Below, piece after piece: positions 23,761-34,200 of a stretch of DNA of 64,000 bases. The notes under the pieces are model-generated. The model did not search any database, was not told the DNA's origin, and was given only the letters and a program-made list of their open reading frames with translations. The stretch lies in assembly GCA_019671005.1 (NCBI GenBank), contig CM033745.1, forward strand, positions 39,105,834-39,169,833, given 5' to 3'. A program made the translations under genes and the position numbers. The number at the start of each line of letters is the position of its first letter. The first letter of the stretch is position 1. Source of the stretch: Hibiscus mutabilis. Taxonomy: Eukaryota; Streptophyta; Magnoliopsida; Malvales; Malvaceae.

Positions 23761-26754
23761 TTCACTGCAAAATAATTTAAGTTCGAATCATTGTCAATTT
23801 ATGAGTCTTTAAAAGCCTTTAAATTTTATTTTATTTTATAAATTAATCTTTATTATATGAAAATTAAATATAAATTTTACAAAAGACATGGAACAATGTT
23901 AAAACTAACGCGAAAGTGTACCAGAGATAACTCCTTGTGGGGAGTTATCAGAGTTCTTGAGAAGGAGGTGTACATAAAACTTCTCCTTGGCATAAATAGC
24001 ATAAGAGCAATACGATTAGATTGATTAAATTAGAGAATAACTTTTTTAAAATAACTTTTTTTGTTTTATATATTTTTTAAAAATATTTTTTATATTTTTA
24101 AAATATATTTTAAAATCAAAATAATTTTTATTGATTTACAATTTTTCAAATTATTTTTATAATTTTATAATATTAATTACTATTTTAATTTTTTAAAATA
24201 TTTTAATCTTTTGAAAAATTATTATATTATTTTTAAATAAATTTCGAGATTATAAACATATTTTTATATTTTTTTTAAAAAATTAGAATTTTCTTGAAAT
24301 TTCTTGAATTTTTTAGTTTTTTTATTTTTATATATTTTTTAAAATTTAAAATTTAAAATTTAAAAATTCTTAGAAATGATAAGTGGATTATCCTATTGCG
24401 ACACGTGTAAAGATTTTATTTTCAAAAAACTATTAAAGTTAGCGGTCAACGTTGGTCAAATGGCTAAATTGATTTTTTTTTAAATTTGAGGGCTTAATTG
24501 TGTGCAAAAATATTTAGAAGCTTTATTATTTTTTTTTACAAAGATTTAGAGGCTTATTGAACCCTTAAGCTAATTTTAATTTTTTTAAATATCTATCAAG
24601 GACACACAACGACTTCTTAACATCATTTGTAGAATTAAAATTATCGCCATTTAAAAATTATTCTACGTTTATTCAACCTTGAATCATTCGTTTCATCAAA
24701 ATAGGTTTGAACAAACTATATATATATAAACTTTAATACAAAGACTATATAAACTTTAATTTATATGTGTCTTTTAATTTTAAAGGTTAAGGTTTTAATT
24801 TAAAGATTTAGATTACAGGATTTAAAATTTAAACTATAAAATTTAAGATTTAAGATATAATTTTTTAGAGTTAAAATTATAAATTTAAAATTTATATTTT
24901 ATAATATAAATATACAAACTTAAATAAAATTAATTTTATTATACAAATTTTTACTCATATATATGCCTTCCTTTTCTAAAAGAAAATTGTTGTTTCAAGA
25001 TTCCCATGGACCAAAGGTGGTCAGATATTAATTTTGACTCAGTATGTAGGATATTTGGTCAACAAAAACAGGAATAATCATTATTACCAATTATTTTGAC
25101 CATAAGCATTTGTTTGATTGTTTTTGGACTAAAAAAATAGTCAAATATAGCTGCGTCCTGTGGGTTTAAAAGCAGAATAGACATATAGTCTAGTCTTCAT
25201 GTTTACTTGGGTCATCCACCTTCTTCAAGAAAAAAGTATTAATATACAATATAATAACTAACTTACATCATCTAAGATTAATTAATTTTATAATATGATG
25301 AATCCAACAAGTGATCAAAATATAAGCAAATATTAAAAAAAATAGTCTTAGAAAAAAAATGACGTTCATTCTAAAAAAACTTGATTTAAATTACTTTGTG
25401 TGTAAAGTGTGTGATGATTTATATTATGATAAATATTTTAATAATTGATCGTTAGGCTTAAAAATATAATTGCATTTACTCAAAAAAATAATATAATTGC
25501 ATGAAAATATAATTTTAATAAATATTTTTATATTTTTAAAAATTATACATTTTTACAAATCTAATAACATCTATGTTATATATTTTTAAGGTAATTATTT
25601 GATACACTATCGGTAAATATTTTTTCTGCAAATCGACTTCTAAATTTGTCACGTATCCTTTTTAGGGGTCCTAAACTCAAATTCTCAAATTCTAAATCAT
25701 AAACTCTAAATCTTAAATTATAAAATTTATTTATAAACCTTAAAACCTAACCAAAAACGCTAAAATTTTAATCATAAACCTTAAAAATCAGACGCTTGTA
25801 GAAAATAAAATTTTTCACCACCAATGTATATAATATTTTCTCTATTTTAGTATTATTTTATTTTTAATATTTTATTCTTCTTTTATATTATTTTTAATAT
25901 ATATATATTTATTTATTTATTTTAAAATATATATCATTTTAAAATTCACTAATTGACCGAGTGGTCAAAGATGCTCATCTTGTCACATTTTGTATAGGTT
26001 CAAATTCTAACATGTGAATGTAATATTTCTATTTAATAATATATATATCATTCTTATTTAATGTAATTTGATTTTTTTAAGAAAGAATTTCATATCATAT
26101 AAATTACATAATATGTAAAATAAAAGAAAAAAAAAAGTAGGCTAGACTGGATTGAATTTGTTGGTTTGAATATTGGAGTTTAAATTTAGCATCTTCTGAA
26201 AGGGTCTAACCATTTTGTCCAAGACCAATTCTTGGAATTAATATTGTACTTAGATCCTTCCAAATATCTGGACAGATGACTTGTTTAGATGCAAATATAA
26301 TCCTAAAACCCTACTCATTCAACTGATTTAAATAGTTTTGAAATTCAAATCTTTGTATCAACCTATTTCGTACAGAAGAAAACACGAACGAGACTCAATT
26401 GTAATTGATACAAAGAATGTACCAATTATAGTGGAAGGCAACCAAGAAAAAATGTAACAATCAACCATGTTTACAGTGTAACTGCAAAACACTCTACTTG
26501 AATTAAGTTTTAATTGACATTATATTAGAGATTCAATCTGAAATATCTTTTTTTCTATTTTTAATTTTAAAGTTAAAAAATAAACTCGTTTTCTTCCCAA
26601 AAAACCCCATAAACTAAATACAAAACAAAACTATATGTTGGAAATTTTAATATTAATATAAATATTACTTTTATTAGTACATAAACAGAAGTTATATTAG
26701 AAATGAAATCCAAGAGGAAGAAGTGAAGTATTGAATAATGTTGAAAACGAATAT
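23761..26754. other. AT-rich intergenic region downstream of the NAC gene
   Basis: No coding sequence is seen. 24000-24960 is very AT-rich with TTTAAATTT-like low complexity. 25950-26010 has tRNA-like A- and B-box-like pieces (ACCGAGTGGTCAAAG and GGTTCAAATTC), suggesting a SINE-type relic. The last few hundred bases probably include the 3' flank of the NAC gene. Confidence 0.4.
25602..25830. mobile_element. MITE with imperfect inverted ends and AAACCTTA-like core
   Basis: The left end GATACACTATCGGTAAATAT resembles the reverse complement of the right end (TATACATTGGTGGTGAAAAA). The core is a run of degenerate TAAACCCTAAA-like words. A second member of the same type is at 29197-29449. It is non-coding. 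Confidence 0.5.
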
Positions 26755-27788
26755 TTACATAAGAAAGGGATCAAGAGCCAATTCTACTACTGATTTCAGC
26801 TCTTCCCAATTGGCATTTGTGAAGAAATCATTTTCCCGATAGTTTGAAAAGCATGAAGATGGTGACGATGCCATAGATTGCTCGCCCTGCCATTGCCTTC
26901 CGCAGCTTCCATTATTCGTCATATGATTCACGGCTGCTGCCGCCGCTGCCGCCGCCTTCTCATCATAGTTTTGAACAATTTGAGAACCGAAAGTAATGTA
27001 ATTCTCATGATTGCTGGATTTCACACTGCAACTTTGAGAGCTGTGTATGCCATTGCCAGTTGAAGAGCGTTTAGCAGCCACACGTCCCCAATTCGGTGTT
27101 TTTATTCTGCAATCTATGTTCCGCTTGAAAATTCGACATATTGTCCATACTTCCTGCGATTCCGAAAGACGGCGAGATTAGTTCCGATGAACTGAACCCT
27201 TTAACACTAGTTCGTGATATATTGTTTGATGGTTATACTTACAGCATCTTGTGCAGTAGATTTGGGATTGGGAAGGCGAAACTCATGCATCATCCACTCG
27301 GTTTTGGTTCCCTTGCCTGCACTTCCTCGGTAGTACACTAACGTTTTCTTCAGCCCAATGCAGCCATTGCCATTGGCTTCACCTCGAACAGAATAAACAG
27401 GCTTGTCGATGCCCGTTGCTTTCCAGAATCCAGACCCCGTCACTCGGTTCGGTCTTACGCTGTTCCGATACTTTCTTCCTCGTCTACAGAAGAAATACGA
27501 TTCGTTCTCGCCCACCGTGTTGGCCTCTGCATATAAAATGAATTATTAATATATCGGAATTCTTATAAAGACGATAGAGGATGGTAGATTAAACATACTT
27601 GGGAGAACCCACGGATCATATTTGTAGATATCAATATGTTTGATGAGTTGGTCGATCCGGAGGGATTTGTTTTCAACTTTTCGTCGAAGATAAAACCCTA
27701 CGAGCTCTTCATCTGTTGGGTGGAACCGGAAACCTGGAAGTGGAACATCTTCGTCGTTGTTAACACTAGTGCCTTGGACCATGTTCAT
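26755..27788 (-). CDS. NAC042: NAC transcription factor, ANAC042/JUNGBRUNNEN1-like, three exons
   Basis: This is a nuclear DNA-binding transcription factor. Exons are 27599-27788, 27243-27526 and 26755-27153. Introns have GT-AG ends and perfect donor GTAAGT at intron 2; splicing gives 290 residues. NAC subdomains in order: A LPGFRFHPTDEEL (17-29), B IDIYKYDPW (about 52-60), C YFFCRRGRKYRNSVRPNRV then GSGFWKATG (74-102), D LKKTLVYY...WMMHEFRLP (122-149), E EVWTICRIFKR (159-169). The tail has eight alanines (224-231), is Ser/Asn-rich, and ends NWEELKSVVELALDPFLM, like the acidic C-terminal activation motif of ANAC042. That subfamily in Arabidopsis controls longevity and H2O2 and heat responses; sharing that role is inference. 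The gene looks intact. In subdomain B, DPWVLP replaces the common DPWDLP. Confidence 0.93.
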
Positions 27789-27858
27789 CTTTTAATTTCT
27801 GTGTGTGTGAGTGTGCACTGAGAAGGCTTTTAACAGAAGCTAGACGAAGCCCACCTTC

Positions 27859-27866
27859 TTATATAA
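27859..27866 (-). promoter_or_regulatory. TATA box of the NAC gene
   Basis: CTTATATAAG is symmetrical and lies about 70 bases upstream of the ATG at 27788. This predicts transcription starting near 27830 and a short 5' leader containing a TG-rich run at 27799-27814. Confidence 0.65.
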
Positions 27867-27884
27867 GAAAAATATTAATTTGGA

Positions 27885-27918
27885 GTCAATCCAGTGCTGG
27901 TAGTTGAGGTCAAGTCAA
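27885..27918 (-). promoter_or_regulatory. Cluster of three W-box cores
   Basis: GTCAA occurs at 27885-27889, 27909-27913 and 27914-27918, giving TTGAC on the gene's strand, the WRKY binding core. The middle one is TTGACC. They sit about 20-55 bases upstream of the TATA box. This suggests WRKY control and stress response; it is inferred from motif alone. Confidence 0.45.
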
Positions 27919-27929
27919 ATTATGGACTC

Positions 27930-28623
27930 CTTGGCATTAGATGCGCACTCAGCTTAGAAACTGTCTTTCTTTATTCTTTTAATTTTTTTTAAATAATTTT
28001 ATGAATAGAAATTTTATACTCTTTTTTGTATCTTTATTTATGCCTTGTAATAAAAATTAAATTTATAGTATAAATATAGTGTTTAAAATTTAACATTTTG
28101 ATATTAGGCATAGAAAAAGATATTGAAAAATACAAAATGTGTTTCCTTATTTTGTATATTTTGTTTTTTTTTTACATTCAGCAGTATTTTATATAATTTT
28201 TAAATAATGTTTTAATTCAAATCTAATATTTATATTTTGAGTTTGTTATGTTTTTTTTAGTATTTTAGTTAAATTTGAGACGTTGACATTGTTTTTGATT
28301 GAAATACTGATATTACTTTTTTTTTTTACAAATAACTTGTCTTGCTTATGTGGTGTCAATTATTTTGACTAACGGACAATATAAAAGTAGAGAGTCTAAT
28401 TTATGTTAAATAAAATTAGAATGAATAAATTTTAAATTTGAACATAGTAAAAGGTACAGAATCATAATTTGACCGATTAATATCAATACTAAAACATGTG
28501 TTTGGATTGAACCAAAACCAGTAGGTTGGTAGCAAGATGAGATGTTAAATTCTTTAAATAAAATTAGAGGTTTGAATTTTAATGATACGAATGAAACAAA
28601 TTGATCAGTTGAGATAATCGCTT
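27930..28623. other. Upstream intergenic region of the NAC gene
   Basis: AT-rich sequence with no reading frame or repeat recognised. It may hold distal promoter elements, none of which can be named with confidence. Confidence 0.3.
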
Positions 28624-29024
28624 ATAATCAATTCTAATTTGCCAACCAATAGATTAGATATCAACGTTTGTATCAAAAATATATGTTTGGATTAAAAAGT
28701 AACAATGAAATGAAGATAGAAAACTATGCTTATATTAAATAATATATATTAAAAAGTAGTTATTTAGAAAATTATTAGATGGATTCGGTTCACCACGTTA
28801 TTTGTGATTATAGCTAATAATCAATTCTAATTTGTCAACCAATAGATTAGATATCAACGTTTGTACCAAAAATATGTGTTTGGATTAAAAAGTAACAATG
28901 AAATGAAGATAGAAAACTATGCTTATATTTAATAATATATATATATATATATAAAAAAAAAGTTATTTAGAAAATTATTAGATGGATTCGGTTCACCACG
29001 TCATATGTGATTCTAGCCAATAAG
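28624..29024 (+). repeat. 193-bp direct tandem duplication
   Basis: 28624-28816 and 28817-29024 are near copies; both begin ATAATCAATTCTAATTTG and include GGATTCGGTTCACCACGT. The second has an expanded (TA)n run at about 28930-28952. The right part of each unit is the left arm of the inverted-repeat element at 28961-29188. Confidence 0.85.
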
Positions 29025-29188
29025 GTTCATCCATCTTATTTTTTCAAAGATGATTTTTCACATCTTTCCTACATGTCAATAAGAAATGATAGTTATTTGG
29101 AAGTTAAAATGAGATTGATGGACCTTATTGGTTGGGGCCACGGATGACGTGGTAACTCGGCCCGTATAATAATCTTTTCAGTTATTTG
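28961..29188. mobile_element. MITE with long inverted repeats (about 90 bp)
   Basis: The arm from 28961 (AGTTATTTAGAAAATTATTA, then GGTTCACCACGTCATATG, then CCAATAAGGTTCATCCATC) is mirrored by the reverse complement of the right arm, which ends at 29188. Only a short loop of about 50 bp separates them. It is non-coding and could form a hairpin transcript. Confidence 0.7.
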
Positions 29189-29196
29189 GTAATTGG

Positions 29197-29449
29197 TACA
29201 AAGACAACGAAAATTTTTTCACAAGTGGGCTGATTTTCATGTTTTAGCTTAGGGGTCTAGAATTTACGTTTTGTTGTTAAAATTTAGAATTTAGGGTTAA
29301 AATCTAAATACTAATCTTATTACACTAAATCTTAAACTCTAAAAACTAAACACGAGCATAAATCTAATCCCCTAAACTTAAAAAGTTAAAATAAAACCCT
29401 AAGCTTTAAAATCAACACACTGTTGGAAATTTTTTAAATCGTCAATGTA
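29197..29449. mobile_element. MITE, second member of the 25602-type family
   Basis: Ends TACAAAGACAACGAAAATTTTTT and the reverse complement TACATTGACGATTTAAAAAA are similar, and the match continues inward through GCTTAGGG. The core has degenerate CCCTAAA words as in 25602-25830. Confidence 0.5.
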
Positions 29450-30820
29450 ATAAATAATTTCTCACATTAAAATCATATTTACGTTGAACTATAATTAAAA
29501 GATATTAAAAGTATATTCCTTTTTTTACCAAAAAAGTATATTCCTTTTGTAACTTGGTTTGCAACTTAATTATAACATTATAATAAAGCCGTCTAGATAA
29601 TTAGTAAAGACCAAGACTACATATAAGTGTTACAACTTGGTGACAAGATCAGAAATTTTGGTTAGTAAAAAGTCAAATGTAAGATCTGTTTTCGAGCATT
29701 CAATGTCAGCTAAGTTGGCCGTCTCCTTATTCAAAATATATCAAAGAAGAATATTAAGTCATATATATACGATTTAGTTATAAAGTATAAAACTTTTTCG
29801 TTTATTTAAAATTATTGAATGAATGTAAATAAATAATTAAAGTTAAAATTTAAAAATAAAAATATTTTATAGATAAAATAGATAATATAAATGTACAAAG
29901 TTTTAATCTCAATTATGGACGAATTATACCATAGGTAGAACGGTTGCTCCATATTTTTTATTAATGTAAATATATATATTAATATCAGTTGTGATATATA
30001 CCTATTTCGATCTCTAATTTTAATTCATTTAACTGTCTACCATTTTTTTGTTAATTATATTTTGTCTATTGAGTTTAATTCATTTAGATGCGTGCGAGAA
30101 GAAAGACCCTTTAAAGTTAAGTTCAACATTAATGGCTTGAGATCATCGAGGACCATTTTAAAAGGTCAATTTTGTATTTCATCGTAGTTTTCGCAATTTA
30201 ATAGTCTAATTTGGCATGCTGACTGATTTTAATTTAATTTGCATTGTGTTGCAGTCAAGGTTGGCAGGAGTCTTGCCCATTGATTAAATGGTTCAATTGC
30301 AGTTTTAATTTTGGGTAAATAACATCATTTTGTCACTAATTATTTTTGTTTTTTTATTTTGGTCATCCAATTATTTTTTAGTAAAATATCATTAATCTTA
30401 TATTTTGTTATTATTTGTCGTCGGCCGTCAAATATTTAACAATAACACTGACATGATAAATTTTAGTTTATTCTTTTTTCATATCATTTTTCTCTTGTAA
30501 TCAACATTTCACATGATATTTTCTAATAATTTTATTCTGTCAATTAAGTGGTAACATGTGACCAATGAAGTGGTGACAAATTGGCGGAATAAAATCAAAG
30601 ACAATGATGTTTCTGCTTAGAATCAAACTGCAAACCTCCAACTTAACATGTAAAAACTCAACAACCGAGCCAACGTTACTTCTTGGGTTAAATAATTATT
30701 TCTTGGGTTGTTCGTGCAAAAATGGGGTTAATCAACATGGAATATGACATGCAGTACCTGTATATGTCATGATAGATGTATAGAGGTCCTGCATTAAAAA
30801 AATGGGTGCAACATTATACC
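29450..30820. other. Intergenic region with a possible MITE at about 30311-30720
   Basis: There is no gene. From 30311, GGGTAAATAACATCATTTTGTC and the following TTGGTCATCCAATTATTTTTTAG resemble the reverse complement of 55912 downward, so both are probably members of one non-autonomous family. 30590-30690 on the minus strand has tRNA-like words (TGGCTCGGTTG and GGTTTGCAGTTTGATTC). Confidence 0.35.
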
Positions 30821-31189
30821 CTAAAGGCTCGGCTGTAGCATTTGGGTTGCGTCCCAAATAAAGTAAGACCACGCGGTTCTACGAAAAACTAATGTTGTAA
30901 GTAGAGCTTCGTAATGTGAGACAATACAACAGTAATTGAAGTTTTCATTATGATTTCCAGCAACCTCATTCCAAACAATGTACAACGTAATTAAATGTAG
31001 TGGCGTGAACTTTGTAAATTTGGTACCTATAAAAAAATGAAAGACAGTTGTGGTATGGAAGGGAATGCGTTGATTCAGCAGTGCTATATATACTGGAAGT
31101 GGAAATGAGGGGCGAAACTCACCAAAAATGCACAACAAGTTAGGGTGACTCGTCGTGCATGTCCGGCAAGTTTTACCCGTCATTTTCAC
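30821..31189 (-). CDS. Open frame of 122 residues, unrecognised
   Basis: The frame is open from ATG at 31189 to a stop at 30821. It has several Cys and His residues (MTGKTCRTCTTSHPNLLC) and hydrophobic, Phe-rich stretches, but no family could be named. It lies beside a tandem repeat and among mobile elements, and no splice context or promoter was identified. It may be chance or part of a decayed transposon. It is recorded because it is the longest unexplained frame in the spacer. Confidence 0.2.
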   Translation of the reverse strand: MKMTGKTCRTCTTSHPNLLCIFGEFRPSFPLPVYIALLNQRIPFHTTTVFHFFIGTKFTKFTPLHLITLYIVWNEVAGNHNENFNYCCIVSHYEALLTTLVFRRTAWSYFIWDATQMLQPSL

Positions 31190-31204
31190 CTTTCCAACCT
31201 TTTA

Positions 31205-34200
31205 GCAGCATTTTTGTAGAGGTTTCATGTAGGGTTTTCAACGTAGGTTTTGGAGCGGTTTTTGAATGTTAGATCGAACTTTAGAAACTTAGTCGTATAG
31301 ATAAACACATGTATTCGATGTTAACGTAAAAAAATTGGCCCAAAAAACATCCAGAGATGACGTAAAACGTGCCTAAACACCCTTATGGGAGTTCTCTTGA
31401 TAAGGTTTTCAACGCATGTTTCAGGTTGGTTTTTGAATGTTGGACTGAACAGCGGACGCGTTGGTTTATATATTAACACTTTTACTTGATGTTAACATAA
31501 ACAATTCGGGCCAAAATACATCCAGAGATAGCGTAAAACGTGCCTAGGCGCCCTTATGGGAGTTCTCTTGGTAGGATTTTCAACGCATGTTTCAGAGCAG
31601 TTTTTGAATGTTAGTGTAACATCCCGAAATTCGATCTAGAAGAATATCATTAGATTGTTTTCTAAATTAATTATGTTTATCTTTGTTTTAAAATTTTATA
31701 GTCTAAATAAGGCCTAGGTCCGAGTTGAGTAAATGGGAAAATTAGCCAACCAATGGTTTATGACCATTTTGCGAGAAAGAAAGAAAGAATGACCAATTTT
31801 CTAGGACCAAATTGTATGACAACCTAAAGTAAGGTTTTGCATGTAACATTTAGGAACTTAAGGGTCATTACACATGTCATATTTTTTGACATGCTTTGGT
31901 GGGATTTGAACGGTCAACTGGAGAGAAGAAAGCCATTTTTCATTCTTCATCTCCTACAATTTGACCGAGAAACTCCATGGATGAAGGCAAGAGGTGGAAT
32001 TGTTGGTTGATTCGTGGATTAGATATTTTGATAGTAATTTCGAAAGGAAGAGTAAGAGCTTTCAGCTCTTTCTTGTTGTTTTGAATCTAAACCTTTTTGT
32101 TGAGACTTTGAGTTCATGCATGAGAGAATTCCTAGATATAATGGCTTGAGAAATATTTGAATTGCTATGAAATTCTTGTTTGTTCAAGGAATCTGGTCAT
32201 GAACTTGTGATTTCATAGTTGGATAGGTGAAATTAAGTGACTGTGTGGTGTAGTTTTTAGAAGGTGTTCGAATTGCATAAGCTAAGTGATTTTCACCTTG
32301 AAATGTTATCATTATCTTTCTATGTTAAGAATTGTTGCTTGGTGAATCTAATTTATCCATGTTAGAGAATCTTGAATGGGAAATTGTTTTCATATGATCT
32401 AATGAATATCTTCGAGTTGTTCGAATAGGATAAACATGTCCTAATAGCTAATCTGCTCTGTTTTGTAAATTAAAGTTTGAATTGGATTGGTTGAATTGGG
32501 TTGAATTATATGCTTATGAAATGAGACACAAAAATGTGTATTTCCTTGTCCTGGTGACTGTTTTGAATCTGGAAACAATCTTTAATATCCAAAGGACTTG
32601 TTTGTTAATTGAGAATAAAACTGGGGCTATAAAGGATGTTTCTTGGACTGTTCTGTTTTAAGAAGAGGGAGTTTTGGGCTGTGTTAGAACTGTTTTTAAA
32701 GGTTAGATGAGTCTAAAAATATGTACATTAGATTAAAGAAGCTATTTTGCTAATTAGAGATACATATGAGACTGTATAAGTCCAGTCTAGTGCAGTTTGG
32801 GGACTGCCCTGTTTCGAGCTGATTGTAATTGAAATTTGGATATGGAATTAAAGATATATTAATGCATTAAAAGGGTTGATAGTAGGAGTGAAGTGCAGGA
32901 TCATCTAGTAATTGGATCATGAACTAATGTAGGCATTAAAACTGGTTGATGCCAAAAGTTAAAGTGAAATTAGTTTAAAAACTGTTTTAGAAATCTGCAT
33001 TAGTGGTAACTTTGAAAAATTGCTATAAATCGTACCGGTGGAATTGGAACTTGTAATTTATATGGTTGAAAATCTTGTCATGTCTAGTTTCATTTAAAAA
33101 AAGCGAAACTGAATTTCGAATTTTATAACAGCTTGTAGAGACAATTGTTCAAAGATAGTGTAATCTGCCTGGTGGCAGAATTAGGTATATCTTTAGGTTA
33201 AAAACTGTATTAATTCATAAGGATTAAAAATGTAAGCCCCATATGGTTAGAAAGCTAGTTGAGTCAGCTTTCCAACGGTTTAAACGGTTCGAAATTCCGA
33301 TCTACAGAATGGAAGTTATGGAATTTTAACTAAGTAATGCGTGGTCTGCCCGGCAGCAGCAGCCATATAAGATATTAGAAGATATCATTGAAAATATGAA
33401 AGTAAGGAAATTGTTTTGAGATTACATGTGAATGTATGTGATTTTGGACTATCTTGAGTATGTTTATATACTATAGGCTGGTGATAAAATATAAATGTGC
33501 ATGTATGTGATTTGGGTTGCAATGTAACATGTTAATTTACATGCTTGCTGCCCTATCTTGAGAAAATGAATGTATGTAATTACAGATTGTCTTGATGCTA
33601 ATATGTAGCTATGATTTTCTTATGTTTAGACCAAGAGGGAGTTAGAAAGAGATCGGATATTAGGAAGATATTTGAGGAATCAGGTATCTCGTAACATTGG
33701 GATAAGAGGTGAGAGTAGTTAAATGTTTCAGACTAGGAGAAATCTAGTCTGAGTTTCCCTTAATTGCTTAAATTATTTACTGGTTAAAGTAAATCATGAT
33801 TGCTTGATTAGATACTAATTGAAAGTGTATTGATATTATATATGTAAATATATACATTAGTTCGAACAACCCACATATTGGAGGACATGTATATACATGC
33901 TAGTTCGAAGGTTTTCTTGTAATGTATGACATGTTATGATATATGCTTGATTGAATGATTCTTGTGAATCAAGTTATAATGAAATGCATGTTGTTCGATT
34001 CTTTACTTGGAGTTTAAAGAAAGAATGATGACAAATGGCTAGTAATAATGATTTCTTGTTTTGAAAGTCAGGTTAGATAAAAAGATATAGGTTAGCTCGA
34101 AAACCTAAATGAACTGTTTATTGTGATTAGAAGGAAGCTACATGTGAAGTGAAACAGCTTGCCATAAAAAGAGCTTTTATGGACAGATTTGATTAGAAGG

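Noticed and set aside
25680..25800. Interstitial telomere repeat
   Set aside because: Words resemble TAAACCCTAAA but never form consecutive TTTAGGG units. They are the core of a MITE found again at 29197-29449.
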